Below are positions 18,247-27,820 of a stretch of 64,000 bases of DNA, in pieces. Origin of the DNA: Acinetobacter lwoffii (GTDB lineage: Bacteria; Pseudomonadota; Gammaproteobacteria; Pseudomonadales; Moraxellaceae); contig NZ_JAMXXP010000008.1 of the NCBI RefSeq assembly GCF_024129355.1, positions 45,188 through 109,187 on the forward strand, in the 5' to 3' direction. Made by a program: the position numbers and the translations under genes. Each line of letters opens with the position of its first letter. The first letter of the stretch is position 1. The notes beneath the pieces are model-generated. The model had not been told where the DNA came from, did not search any database, and saw only the letters and a list, made by a program, of their open reading frames with translations.

Positions 18247-19701
18247 TTAATAGGAAAATAAGCCCTTTTCTAAGGGGAATTCGATACCAATTGATACACC
18301 GCCATCGTTACCGTGTACATCAGAGTCACCCACCCACCCATTCAGTTTAAGTGGAATATCTGGGCGTAGATAATGTGTCCAGGTTAGATCTAGCGCTTTT
18401 AATTCATCCTGCGCTGGAAAAGCTAAATTAGTAATGCCTCTATCAGGTCGATTAGCTGCTTGATCAAATTTCGCAAATAGGATGCGTGTATTAACACGAT
18501 TGAGATGATCCAAACGAATATCGCCACCTACAGACAGCATTTGACCATCACCACCTATGGCATGCGCCAAGGGATAACCATGCTGGTAAAAACCATCGGT
18601 GTAGTTGGTGTGATTATAGGAAATGCCTTGTGCTTTACCATTGGTACGGGTATCTGCCCATTCGGTATACAGTTGGAAAGGCATATTGTTATAACTTGAT
18701 GAATAATCGATTCCAGCCAAATACATTTTTTTGGCCGGCAAGCCGCCTGCTTCATCTTCACCGACATATTGCGCATAGATACCCATCGGGACTTGCACGA
18801 GGGGATGTAGATTTAAGCGTGCATCAAAACCGGCAATTTGATTTGATGGATCAGGTTCACCTGTACCACCATTGTCTTTATTGCCAACAAAAGCATCCCA
18901 AAGTGAGCTCAGGCTTTCAGGTCGACCTTCACCACCCCATTGCATAGCACGCGATGCACCCAGTTCTAAATAAGGCAAGGGTTGTGCAGTGACACGTAAG
19001 CCAATCAGTTTGGCATCAGGCACAGCATCATAATCCTGCAACTGCCCTGCAAAAGCTTGATATTGCCAAGGTCCAATCCAAGCCAACCATTTGTTTGCAA
19101 AAGCATTCTGTTCGGCACGCTGCATCGTCACGCCATAGACAGGGCGGCTGGCATCACCACGAATTAAACTGCCATCATGTGCAGGACCCCAGTAGGTCGG
19201 GATCTGTCCAGCAATCAACCATTGATTCCATAATTTTCCAGCGATATATGAGCCTTCAAGATTCAAATCTTGATCATTGTCAATCTGTAGATCTTTTTCT
19301 GCATTCACACGAATTCTGGCATCCCAGTTCTCGTTACCCGCATTTAGCTCGATACCTGCCTGATATTGCGCTTTTTGCTGATCGCCAAAGGCTTGAGGAA
19401 TATTTTTTTGATCAGTTTCTGCAAATAAGGATGCTTTGAGCGACTGGTTATTGGCATTCAAATGTGCTAATACAGTATCAATGACTTTTTGCTGAATATT
19501 ATTGTTGATTTTAGCTTGGGCAAGAGCACGTTGAATTTCATCACCACTGATGGGCCAAGTGGAAGTACTGATTTGAATCACACCCTGCTGATTGAGCCAG
19601 TTTAAATCGGTACGTAAGTTTTGGTCATTTAAAACGATGCCTTGTGCAAAGGTGAGGGAAGAACTTAATGCCAAGGTAGCGAGCAGTGTTTTGGATAACA
19701 T
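18247..19701 (-). CDS. wzi: Wzi, outer-membrane capsule assembly protein
   Basis: A 484-aa outer-membrane beta-barrel protein of the capsule assembly Wzi family, which anchors capsule polysaccharide at the cell surface. There is a clear signal peptide (TLLATLALSSSLTFAQG). A helical N-terminal region (NDQNLRTDLNWLNQQGVI) is followed by alternating polar/aromatic strands such as GSYIAGKLWNQWLIAGQIPTY and GPAHDGSLIRGD, ending in a strand with terminal aromatic (EFPLEKGLFSY). It lies downstream of wza-wzb-wzc on the same strand. In typical A. baumannii, wzi is outside the K locus, so this placement is notable. Confidence 0.88.
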   Translation of the reverse strand: MLSKTLLATLALSSSLTFAQGIVLNDQNLRTDLNWLNQQGVIQISTSTWPISGDEIQRALAQAKINNNIQQKVIDTVLAHLNANNQSLKASLFAETDQKNIPQAFGDQQKAQYQAGIELNAGNENWDARIRVNAEKDLQIDNDQDLNLEGSYIAGKLWNQWLIAGQIPTYWGPAHDGSLIRGDASRPVYGVTMQRAEQNAFANKWLAWIGPWQYQAFAGQLQDYDAVPDAKLIGLRVTAQPLPYLELGASRAMQWGGEGRPESLSSLWDAFVGNKDNGGTGEPDPSNQIAGFDARLNLHPLVQVPMGIYAQYVGEDEAGGLPAKKMYLAGIDYSSSYNNMPFQLYTEWADTRTNGKAQGISYNHTNYTDGFYQHGYPLAHAIGGDGQMLSVGGDIRLDHLNRVNTRILFAKFDQAANRPDRGITNLAFPAQDELKALDLTWTHYLRPDIPLKLNGWVGDSDVHGNDGGVSIGIEFPLEKGLFSY

Positions 19702-19797
19702 TCTTGTATATTCTCAGGACTTTTAAACTATAACCACGATAGGTTTTTTAGTTGATTTTTTCAACAACAATCATTTGCAATAAATGTAAGGAAGGAT

Positions 19798-19831
19798 AAT
19801 TTCACACCCTGCTCAGACAGAGTGTGAAATT
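19798..19831. other. Hairpin between wzc and wzi
   Basis: Perfect 10-bp arms AATTTCACAC and GTGTGAAATT with inner CTG/CAG pairing. It lies 16 bases past the second wzc stop. There is no strong T-run, so it may be a leaky terminator, processing site or mRNA 3'-end stabiliser that separates wzc from wzi expression. Confidence 0.6.
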
Positions 19832-19846
19832 CGAGTTTAGAATAGA

Positions 19847-22030
19847 TTAGTCATTATCTTTATGTGCAGTATAGGCATAGGCATAATTATAACCATAACT
19901 ACCCGCTGCACCTTTTTGTACATCATTCAGAATCACGCCATTGACTTTTACATTGGCCTGTTCAAAACGATTCACCGTAATTTCAAGCTCTTTGATTTGC
20001 GTCTGAGCATGACGGGCAATCAATAAATTGACCCCTGCATATTGCGCAATAATAATACCATCAGTCACAGCAAGTACTGGCGGAGTATCAATTAAGATGT
20101 GATCAAAATGAGCAGATGCCTGATCCAGGAAAGCCTTGAATTTATCGGTACTTAACAGTTCAGACGGATTGACTGGACTCTTGCCGCGAGTAACAAAGAA
20201 CAGGTTTTCTACAGTCGAGTTTTGGACAATATCTTCATAGCTATTTTGAAGATTTAACAGTTCTGCTAAGCCAGGGCTTAGCTCTGCATTGAAATATTTA
20301 TGCAAATAACCACGACGCATATCACCATCAATGACGAGTACCCGTTTTCCACCTTGCGCCAAAATGGTTGCAAGGTTAACAGTAATAAAAGATTTCCCAA
20401 TCTCAGGGGCAGGGCCTGACAATGCAATCACATTATTGCTGGCATTCATTAAGGCAAAGTGAATTGCGGTGCGCATACTGCGCAGGCTTTCAATCGCAAT
20501 ATCACCGCTGTCTTTAACCGCAAGAATAGGAATATTCTTTTTCTTTTTCAGCAGGTTGATACGACTTTCTTGAATTAAAGAACGCGGTACGGTGGCATAC
20601 ACTGGCAGATCCAGCTCATTTTCAATCTGAGCAGCATCTTTAATGCCTGAACGCATCATATTACGTAACAGTGCTAATAATGTACCGAGGAATCCTCCCA
20701 GAAAAATCGATAAAATCAGAATTTGTAATTTTTTGGGTGCAATCGGTTTAATCGGCTCAACTGCTGTATCGACGATACGAACATTGCCAATTTCACCGGC
20801 TTTGGCAATACGAAGTTGCTGGTATGAATTGAGTAAACCTGTATATAGTTGCTGTTTCACTTCAACTTCACGGAACAATTGTAAGTACTGGCGCTGTAGT
20901 TCAGGTAAACGTTTTAATGTTCCATCTAGCTCTGCAATTTTTTTATTGATTGCAGCGAGTTGTGCATTCATTTGCTGCATCATCGGATGTTCATCCATAT
21001 ATTTGGATGAAGCTTCTGCAACCTGCTGCTCCAGCTGGATTTTTTGTGTCTCTAAAGTAATGCTTTGGGTTAAGTATAATTCCGATTCTTTGGTAACATC
21101 CACTGTATTTGCTTGTTGGCGGAAGCGGTTGAATTCACGCTCTGCAACATCAAGCTGTTGTTTTAGTTCCGGTAATTGATTTTCCAGGAATTTAAGTGTC
21201 TGCGCAGTTTCTGCAGATCGACGTTCAATATTCTGTTGGCTATAAGCAGCTAGAATGGCATTCAGGACTTGAGTAATGTGCTGCGTATCTTCGCCTTGAT
21301 AGTTAAGACCTAATACACCGCTCATCTTGCCTTTCTCAGCCACTGAGTAGTTACTGGTCAAAGTCTGCATCGCAGCAGGCAAGCTTTGCTTTCGGATATT
21401 ATAAGCGGCATCGAAACTGTCTTGACTAAAGACACCTACTTTCCAAAGACCGTATTCAGATGAGGATTGACTGATCTGGTTTAGAGGTGCAGAAAAAACC
21501 ACCTGTTCAGTTTTCTCATCAGTCAGGCTATATTTACCTTCTTTAAAACTTAAAATTAAGTTTTTATCCTGGAAATATTGTGGAATATCAAACTGGCGAA
21601 TATCGAAACTATTTCGATTGTCTTGAAACAATACTGATTTTTCTGAATACGTGGTGTCGTATTCATGTTTAGCCATTAACCGATTCCAGAAACTGTCTTC
21701 TGTACCAGATATACGAATATTTAAATTTAAATGGTTGATGACCTCACCGAGCACCAAACGCGATTTTAAAATTTCAATTTCAGCTTGAGCAGGGGATTTT
21801 TGCTCGATCATACTGGATAAATCACCCAATAATGCAGCCGAAGTCCCTTTACTGTCTTCGACTTGTACCATAGCATCTACTGAATAGGTATCTGGCGTGG
21901 TTCTTAAATACAGTAAGGCACAGATCAAACTTAAAGTAACGCACAGGGCAATCAGTTTCCATTGCGCAATCAAGGAAAAAAACAATTCCTTTAAGTCAAT
22001 GGTGTCTTCGGTGTTGGCGGTTTGGCTCAT
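19847..22030 (-). CDS. wzc: Wzc polysaccharide co-polymerase and tyrosine autokinase, second copy
   Basis: A 727-aa BY-kinase: Wzz domain at the N-terminus with a membrane segment near 28-48, periplasmic helical region, a second membrane segment near 438-458, then Walker A (GPAPEIGKSF), A' (VLVIDGDMRRG) and Walker B (HILIDTPPV). Five tyrosines sit in the tail (SYGYNYAYAY). It phosphorylates itself and is reset by Wzb, a cycle needed for chain-length control. It sits in an intact wza-wzb-wzc operon with 35 bases between wzb and wzc. Full-length paralogue of the gene at 417-2600. Confidence 0.95.
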   Translation of the reverse strand: MSQTANTEDTIDLKELFFSLIAQWKLIALCVTLSLICALLYLRTTPDTYSVDAMVQVEDSKGTSAALLGDLSSMIEQKSPAQAEIEILKSRLVLGEVINHLNLNIRISGTEDSFWNRLMAKHEYDTTYSEKSVLFQDNRNSFDIRQFDIPQYFQDKNLILSFKEGKYSLTDEKTEQVVFSAPLNQISQSSSEYGLWKVGVFSQDSFDAAYNIRKQSLPAAMQTLTSNYSVAEKGKMSGVLGLNYQGEDTQHITQVLNAILAAYSQQNIERRSAETAQTLKFLENQLPELKQQLDVAEREFNRFRQQANTVDVTKESELYLTQSITLETQKIQLEQQVAEASSKYMDEHPMMQQMNAQLAAINKKIAELDGTLKRLPELQRQYLQLFREVEVKQQLYTGLLNSYQQLRIAKAGEIGNVRIVDTAVEPIKPIAPKKLQILILSIFLGGFLGTLLALLRNMMRSGIKDAAQIENELDLPVYATVPRSLIQESRINLLKKKKNIPILAVKDSGDIAIESLRSMRTAIHFALMNASNNVIALSGPAPEIGKSFITVNLATILAQGGKRVLVIDGDMRRGYLHKYFNAELSPGLAELLNLQNSYEDIVQNSTVENLFFVTRGKSPVNPSELLSTDKFKAFLDQASAHFDHILIDTPPVLAVTDGIIIAQYAGVNLLIARHAQTQIKELEITVNRFEQANVKVNGVILNDVQKGAAGSYGYNYAYAYTAHKDND

Positions 22031-22065
22031 AATTTAAATATCAAAAAGTGAAAATATTAAAAAAA

Positions 22066-22494
22066 TTAAATATATTTTTTCCAGTCAGCAATACAGTCTT
22101 GAATTAATTGACAGGTGTCATCAAAAAATGTTTGATCATGCTGATAAGGATCGGCAATATTTTTACTTTGCCAATGCCCCAGTCTAAAGGTTTTACCTTT
22201 GGCAAATGGCCAGGTCTGTTCGATATGTTTTTGCTGATTCTGACTCATCACAAGAACTAGGTCAGCTTTTTTAATCAGCTCAGCATTGAGTTTTTTTGCA
22301 ATATGCGCACTCATATCAATCTCAAAGCGTTGCATGCATAGACTGGCTTTTTCATCGGCTGCATGTCCAACCACGCCCGCAATACCCGCAGACTCAATCT
22401 GTAAATGCGGATATTGCTGTTTTAAAAAGTATTCTGCCATGGGGCTACGACAAATATTGCCAATACAAACCACTAAAATATGATTGATTTTCAT
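22066..22494 (-). CDS. wzb: Wzb low-molecular-weight protein tyrosine phosphatase
   Basis: A 142-aa cytoplasmic phosphatase that dephosphorylates Wzc. The active-site CX5R loop is CIGNICRS (Cys10, Arg16) and the general-acid Asp is in ADPYQHDQ. Its ATG overlaps the wza stop by one base (TAATG). It is the only intact wzb in the window; the homologue beside the first wzc is a pseudogene, so this enzyme may serve both kinases. Confidence 0.93.
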   Translation of the reverse strand: MKINHILVVCIGNICRSPMAEYFLKQQYPHLQIESAGIAGVVGHAADEKASLCMQRFEIDMSAHIAKKLNAELIKKADLVLVMSQNQQKHIEQTWPFAKGKTFRLGHWQSKNIADPYQHDQTFFDDTCQLIQDCIADWKKYI

Positions 22495-23597
22495 TAATTC
22501 CCCAAACGGTCTAAATTATACAAAGCATTTGAGAATGGGATAATCTGGTTGACGACACGCTGCCAGCGCGCCAAGCCAGATGCATCGATATACACAATAT
22601 CATTGCTGCGCATCTTAAACTGATTGGCCAGACCAAAATCAGCAATGCTGGTCAAGTCCATCTGGTAGACTTCAGTGTGAGTAGTCGTGGGCTGACTACG
22701 CACAACATAAACTTTACTGCGACTGGCAGAAAGTGGATTAAGACCGAGACTTTCACCTAAAACATCACTTAAGCTCATGCCTTGATCACGCAATGCTAAA
22801 GATTGGTTTTTACCCGACTCACCCATTACGTAAATTTTTTGATTTTCACGGTTGTTGACATATAGCGTGTCATTTGGCTGGATCAACAAGTGATGCAGTG
22901 AAAGCCCTGCTTTTTCTAGCTCTACGGTATTTAAACTATATGAACGTCCCTGGCGTACTAATGTAATAGAGGCATTATCACCTTGTTGTGCATTCACACC
23001 ACCTGCCATACCTAAAGCAGTATAAACACTCACAGGTTGGTCACTTAAGTAAAATTGACCGCCCTTCATCACATTACCTTGTACTGAGTAACGCTGGCCT
23101 TGATAAGACAATACTCGTGCAATCACATCTGGGTTTTTCAGGTAACGTGATAATTGGCTGCGTAATTCACGATTGACTTGTGTCAGTGATTTCCCGGCAG
23201 CCTTATAACGGCCAATAATGGGAAACTGAATATAACCTTCTGAGTCGATTTGGAAGCCACTGGCTTGAGCAGCTTGATCATTATTAATACTATTGCTAGG
23301 AGAGGTGAGTTCAGGATAAGCCCATAAGTAAATTGATAGAATGTCACCTGGACTCAGATTGTAGTTACGATGCTGTGTATTAAACAGATGGGCATATTGT
23401 TGTTGAATATTCTGTACAGCAGGCTGAACAGCCATCATAGAATCTTGAGTGAGTTTTATGACATTGACTGTCGTACCAAGGTCGGTTTGAAAAACGCCTT
23501 CGCTAGGTAAGTCCGATGTTTGTAAACCAGAGGTGACTGCACACCCTGTAGTAGCAAGGCCACATGCCAATAAAGCAGCTAGTTGAAAGTGTCGCAC
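22494..23597 (-). CDS. wza: Wza outer-membrane polysaccharide export lipoprotein, second copy
   Basis: Capsule export channel, 367 aa. The lipoprotein signal peptide ends in ATTGC. It has the export domain YNLSPGDILSIYLWAYPE, SLBB-type segments (VQGNVMKGGQFYL, IYVMGESGKNQSL) and the C-terminal amphipathic helix LARWQRVVNQIIPF. The start is GTG 23597 with a GGGA site just upstream; an in-frame TTG at 23609 would add four residues. First gene of the wza-wzb-wzc operon, divergent from gna. Confidence 0.93.
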   Translation of the reverse strand: MRHFQLAALLACGLATTGCAVTSGLQTSDLPSEGVFQTDLGTTVNVIKLTQDSMMAVQPAVQNIQQQYAHLFNTQHRNYNLSPGDILSIYLWAYPELTSPSNSINNDQAAQASGFQIDSEGYIQFPIIGRYKAAGKSLTQVNRELRSQLSRYLKNPDVIARVLSYQGQRYSVQGNVMKGGQFYLSDQPVSVYTALGMAGGVNAQQGDNASITLVRQGRSYSLNTVELEKAGLSLHHLLIQPNDTLYVNNRENQKIYVMGESGKNQSLALRDQGMSLSDVLGESLGLNPLSASRSKVYVVRSQPTTTHTEVYQMDLTSIADFGLANQFKMRSNDIVYIDASGLARWQRVVNQIIPFSNALYNLDRLGN

Positions 23598-23876
23598 ACG
23601 TTTTCCCAAAGATTATTTTTAAATTTTAAAATTGAAGCTATTCTACCCAAGTTATTGACTATATACATAGCAATTTGTAACTATCTTTCTGAGTTTATGG
23701 TAAGAACTGAATGATAGTAGAAGTGTAAATTATTTAAATTTTTACAAAAAATACACACAATGCTGTTTTTGGGTTGGTTTGAGCACAAATCATAATAGAA
23801 ATTTCATAGTTTTCTGCTAGTATGCCTGCCGAAAGATTTAATCCTCATAAGTACAGTACATAAATAAGGCGCTGAA
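23598..23876. promoter_or_regulatory. Divergent intergenic region between wza and gna
   Basis: A 279-bp AT-rich region that must carry promoters for the wza-wzb-wzc-wzi operon (minus) and the long gna-to-galE operon (plus). I saw no ops/JUMPstart element and no convincing hairpin. Exact promoters cannot be assigned by eye. Confidence 0.45.
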
Positions 23877-25154
23877 ATGCTATCTATTGCAGATTTAAAA
23901 ATTGCGGTCATTGGGTTAGGCTATGTAGGCTTACCACTTGCGGTTGAATTTGGGAAAAAAGTACCTGTAATTGGTTTTGATATCTATCAGAAAAGAATTG
24001 ATGAACTTAAAAGTGGCGAAGACCATACTCTTGAAGTTTCCCCAGAAGAACTCAAACAGGCAAACCAGCTGAGTTATTCAGCAAATTTAGAAGATTTAAA
24101 AAGCTGTAACTTTTTTATTGTGACTGTGCCTACACCTATTGATGAATTTAAACAGCCAGATTTAACTCCCCTTGTTAAGGCTTCGACCAGTATTGGACAG
24201 GTGCTTAAAAAAGGCGATGTGGTGGTGTATGAGTCTACGGTATATCCGGGTGCGACTGAAGAAACCTGTATTCCGGTTCTGGAACAAGTGTCAGGCCTGA
24301 AGTTTAATCAGGACTTCTTTGCCGGCTATAGTCCGGAGCGGATTAATCCAGGCGATAAATTGCACCGCGTGACCAATATTCTGAAAATCACCTCAGGTTC
24401 TACCCCGGAAGTCGCTGAGTTTGTCGATCAAGTTTATAATTTAGTTATTGAAGCAGGTACACATAAAGCCTCTAGCATTAAAGTCGCTGAAGCGGCAAAA
24501 GTGATTGAAAACACCCAGCGTGATGTGAATATTGCTTTAATTAATGAATTAGCAGTTATTTTTAATAAGTTGGGTATTGATACTGAAGCCGTTTTACAGG
24601 CTGCGGGAACCAAATGGAACTTTTTACCTTTCCGCCCAGGTTTGGTCGGTGGGCATTGTATTGGAGTAGACCCATATTATTTAACCCATAAAGCACAGTC
24701 TATTGGTTATCATCCTGAAATTATTTTAGCGGGTCGTCGTTTAAATGATGGTATGGGTGCTTATGTGGTGACTCAGCTAGTCAAAGGCATGATTAAAAAG
24801 AAAATTCAGGTAGAGGGTGCTAAAGTTTTGGTTTTAGGTCTAAGTTTTAAAGAAAACTGCCCAGATATTCGCAACACCAAAATTATTGATATTGTGAATG
24901 AACTGACAGAATACAATATTACTGCCGATGTGTATGACCCATGGGTGGATGCAAGCGAAGCTCAACATGAATATAGGATTGCTACGGTCACAAATCTGGA
25001 ACAGGGGCAGTATGACGCGGTGATTTTAGCCGTTGCGCATGATCAGTTTAAAGCCATGGGCGCTGAAGCATTACGTGCCCTAGGTAAATCAGCACATATT
25101 TTATATGATCTGAAATATGTACTGGATCAATCTGAATCTGATCTTCGATTGTAA
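23877..25154 (+). CDS. gna: UDP-N-acetyl-hexosamine 6-dehydrogenase (Gna/TviB/WbpA family)
   Basis: A 425-aa NAD-dependent nucleotide-sugar dehydrogenase that oxidises UDP-GlcNAc or UDP-GalNAc to the uronic acid. N-terminal NAD motif [18 protein letters not shown]; catalytic Cys in [15 protein letters not shown]-terminal domain with [18 protein letters not shown]. It is the normal first gene after wza in Acinetobacter K loci. With the epimerase at 26782-27804 it would give UDP-GalNAcA. Confidence 0.92.
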   Translation: MLSIADLKIAVIGLGYVGLPLAVEFGKKVPVIGFDIYQKRIDELKSGEDHTLEVSPEELKQANQLSYSANLEDLKSCNFFIVTVPTPIDEFKQPDLTPLVKASTSIGQVLKKGDVVVYESTVYPGATEETCIPVLEQVSGLKFNQDFFAGYSPERINPGDKLHRVTNILKITSGSTPEVAEFVDQVYNLVIEAGTHKASSIKVAEAAKVIENTQRDVNIALINELAVIFNKLGIDTEAVLQAAGTKWNFLPFRPGLVGGHCIGVDPYYLTHKAQSIGYHPEIILAGRRLNDGMGAYVVTQLVKGMIKKKIQVEGAKVLVLGLSFKENCPDIRNTKIIDIVNELTEYNITADVYDPWVDASEAQHEYRIATVTNLEQGQYDAVILAVAHDQFKAMGAEALRALGKSAHILYDLKYVLDQSESDLRL

Positions 25155-25160
25155 TTTAGT

Positions 25161-25263
25161 AGACTTCTTGCGTTAATCAAAATTTAAACAACCGCAAGCT
25201 ATATTTTATAAGGTTTTAGCTGATTAAAAAATTAGGTAAAAGCATACTTTCGCAAGAGGTCTA
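25161..25263. mobile_element. MITE-like 103-bp element with 13-bp inverted repeats
   Basis: TAGACTTCTTGCG at the left edge and CGCAAGAGGTCTA at the right edge are inverted repeats with one mismatch. The interior is AT-rich and non-coding. This looks like a miniature inverted-repeat element or the collapsed remnant of an insertion sequence. No clear target duplication is seen. Confidence 0.5.
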
Positions 25264-25313
25264 TTATACGAGGTTTTATTTGGATTGGATTTTCTTTAAA
25301 ATGAAAAACCCTC

Positions 25314-25336
25314 ATCATTATGAAATGATTTTTTTT
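25314..25336 (+). terminator. Weak terminator-like hairpin downstream of gna
   Basis: Short AT-rich stem ATCATT/AATGAT with loop ATGA followed by eight T. The 6-bp stem is weak, so it may only attenuate transcription between gna and wzy. Confidence 0.35.
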
Positions 25337-25614
25337 CTAAATTTAATTTTTTAAAATAAACGGTCATTTATAGCAATATAGGAAACCTAATCTTTGAAAC
25401 TATTAATATTGATATCTTAGTGTCTTGTTAAGATTTAATAAAATATTAAATAGTGTTGAGAGTCTATTATATGGAAATGAAAATTCAGAAATTTTAGAGT
25501 TTAGTGTTGATAAGCTGATTAATATGAGTAATTTTTTGAATATGGGAAATATTCTAAATTTTCTAAGAAGTAATAAATTTAAGTTTGGGTTTTTTGCAAA
25601 ACGTGGAAAAATTT

Positions 25615-26616
25615 ATGAACAAGAGTTATAGTTTAAGATTTTTTGGAGGTATATGGGCTTTTATATTAGCTTTAATTGTGGTTAATATTCCTTGGTTGAT
25701 CAACCTGTCTTATTATCATGACTTAGATCCTTTTGCCTATGTGAGAATGCTGGATATTGGTGGATATGAAAATAGCCTCAAGTTCGACTTTTCAAATATT
25801 TTTAGCTATGTTTCTAATGAATGGCTATGGCGAAAAATAATAATTTTTCTGGAAAATTTTGGCTTTGGAAGTGAAACGATTTTTTTTATAGCTCTTCCAC
25901 TTATTATTTATTTTTTAAACTTTTATATTTTATTTGAGAAGAAAAAATTAATTTATGCTTGGATATTAGTGCATCCATTGGGCTTAATGTTTTATTTTAA
26001 TCAGTTAAGAATGGCTTTGGCAATATCATTAGTTGCTTTATTGATGATAATTCCTAGAAATAAATATTATTATTTGTTATTTTTACCATTATGTTTAATT
26101 CATTCATCTATTTTGATTTTTTTAATAGTTTTTTTTACTATTGATTTAATTTTAGAAAAAGTAAATAATAATAATGTTATTATATTCCTTCTAATTTTCA
26201 TGGGAATTCTACTTGCCTATATTACAGGTCCAATGATTGAACATATCTTGACTTCTTTAGGGGATAGGAGGGCTGAGCACTATGGCACAAATGAGTGGAA
26301 TTCTTCATTACTTTCTTCTTTATATTGGGGGCTAATATTAGCAATATTTGTTTTTTGTAGTGTTTTTTATGAAAAAAAAATAACTTTTGAAGTAGCAATA
26401 ACGATTGTTTTTACTAGCTTAGTAGTTATTAGCCCTTTTTTTGTTGGTGGATATCCTTATAGGTTTTTAACGGCTATTTTTTTATTTTTTATTGTCTCTA
26501 TAGAACAACTTCCTAAAATATCAAGATATGCTGTTATATTTTTATTAGCTTTTAGTTTTGTTTATCAGGGTATTAATGAATTAAATTGGATGAAATCTCT
26601 TATGGAGATATTTTAA
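25615..26616 (+). CDS. wzy: Wzy-type polymerase, EpsG-like, cluster 2
   Basis: A 333-aa membrane protein with about ten hydrophobic segments, resembling EpsG-type polymerases: ILVHPLGLMFYFNQLRMALA is the characteristic N/QxxR region in the first half, with GGYPYRFLTAIF later. It should polymerise the second cluster's repeat unit in the periplasm. ATG 25615 is taken as start; a TTG 30 bases upstream is less likely. It is very AT-rich, like the neighbouring wzx and transferases. Confidence 0.82.
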   Translation: MNKSYSLRFFGGIWAFILALIVVNIPWLINLSYYHDLDPFAYVRMLDIGGYENSLKFDFSNIFSYVSNEWLWRKIIIFLENFGFGSETIFFIALPLIIYFLNFYILFEKKKLIYAWILVHPLGLMFYFNQLRMALAISLVALLMIIPRNKYYYLLFLPLCLIHSSILIFLIVFFTIDLILEKVNNNNVIIFLLIFMGILLAYITGPMIEHILTSLGDRRAEHYGTNEWNSSLLSSLYWGLILAIFVFCSVFYEKKITFEVAITIVFTSLVVISPFFVGGYPYRFLTAIFLFFIVSIEQLPKISRYAVIFLLAFSFVYQGINELNWMKSLMEIF

Positions 26617-26781
26617 AGTCGATTGCTTGGATTTTGATATTTAAACTTTTATGTGAGTAAAATAAGTCTCAACCTTGAGAGTTAAATTTGTAATGTATCT
26701 GGTTAATTTTAATTAACCATAAGAATTGATTAATAGATTACACTTTATAAGTGTAAGTGATCTTTATTGAAGAAGGTAAAA

Positions 26782-27804
26782 GTGTCTAAATTTAAAAATG
26801 TATCTATAAAATTAATTGATGAGCCAAAAAAATGGTTAATTACTGGTGTAGCAGGTTTTATTGGTTCAAATTTATTAGAAACCTTATTGAAATTAGACCA
26901 AAATGTGGTCGGTTTAGATAACTTTGCTACAGGTCATTATTACAACCTAGATGAGGTACAAAGTCTAGTAACTCCTGAACAATGGGGGAGATTTCAATTT
27001 TATGAAGGTGATATCTGTAATTTGGAAGATTGTCAAAAAGCCTGTTCGGGTGTGGACTATGTATTGCACCAAGCTGCTTTGGGTTCTGTACCTCGTTCTA
27101 TTGCAGATCCAATCACCACTAATGCGGCTAATATCACCGGTTTTTTAAATATGTTGACCGCAGCACGTGACGCTAAAGTAAAAAGCTTTACTTACGCTGC
27201 CAGCAGTTCAACTTATGGCGACCATCCGGCACTGCCTAAAGTTGAAGAAAATATTGGCAAGCCACTTTCGCCTTATGCAGTCACCAAATATGTAAATGAG
27301 CTGTATGCTGAAGTCTTTGCCCGAACCTATGGCTTTAAAACCATCGGTTTGCGTTACTTCAATGTCTTCGGCAAGCGCCAAGACCCTAATGGGGCTTATG
27401 CCGCAGTTATTCCAAAATGGACCGCCGCCATGATTGCTGGGGATGAGGTCTTTATTAATGGTGATGGTGAAACCAGTCGTGATTTTTGTTTTATTGAGAA
27501 CACGGTGCAAGCTAATATTCTGGCAGCAACTACACAAAATGATGAAGCTAAAAATCAGGTTTATAATGTGGCAGTAGGTGATCGTACTACACTCAATGAT
27601 TTGTTTAATGCCATTAAAGCTGCGTTAAATGAAAATGGTGTGACTTATACGAAAGAGCCTGTATATCGTGATTTCCGTGCAGGGGATGTAAGACATTCAC
27701 AAGCAAGTGTGGAAAAAATTGAAAAATTACTAAGTTATCAATCTACTCATAAAATTAATGAGGGGATTAATTTAGCTATAGTTTGGTATGTACGTAACCA
27801 TTAA
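26782..27804 (+). CDS. gne2: UDP-N-acetylglucosaminuronate/UDP-GlcNAc C4-epimerase (WbpP/TviC family)
   Basis: A 340-aa short-chain dehydrogenase-type epimerase with NAD motif [31 protein letters not shown] and the catalytic YxxxK in SPYAVTKYV. The N-terminal extension before the Rossmann fold is typical of the TviC/WbpP type, which acts on N-acetylated UDP-sugars or their uronates. With Gna it should supply UDP-D-GalNAcA. GTG 26782 is chosen because AGAAGG lies 6 bases upstream; a TTG at 26767 also opens the frame. Confidence 0.88.
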   Translation: MSKFKNVSIKLIDEPKKWLITGVAGFIGSNLLETLLKLDQNVVGLDNFATGHYYNLDEVQSLVTPEQWGRFQFYEGDICNLEDCQKACSGVDYVLHQAALGSVPRSIADPITTNAANITGFLNMLTAARDAKVKSFTYAASSSTYGDHPALPKVEENIGKPLSPYAVTKYVNELYAEVFARTYGFKTIGLRYFNVFGKRQDPNGAYAAVIPKWTAAMIAGDEVFINGDGETSRDFCFIENTVQANILAATTQNDEAKNQVYNVAVGDRTTLNDLFNAIKAALNENGVTYTKEPVYRDFRAGDVRHSQASVEKIEKLLSYQSTHKINEGINLAIVWYVRNH

Positions 27805-27820
27805 AAGTTGATTTTAAATT

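Larger units (their letters stand above)
25155..25614. other. 460-bp gap between gna and wzy
   Basis: No convincing gene. It holds a 103-bp element with inverted terminal repeats (25161-25263) and a weak terminator-like hairpin (25314-25336). A 68-codon frame from a TTG at 25425 to 25631 lacks a ribosome site and overlaps wzy; I do not call it. Confidence 0.5.

Noticed and set aside
20643..21179. 178-codon plus-strand frame inside the second wzc
   Set aside because: Shadow of the wzc coding strand; Cys/Ser-rich composition and no ribosome site.
25425..25631. 68-codon plus-strand frame between gna and wzy
   Set aside because: TTG start without a ribosome site, overlaps the wzy start, composition like random AT-rich DNA, no recognisable motif.
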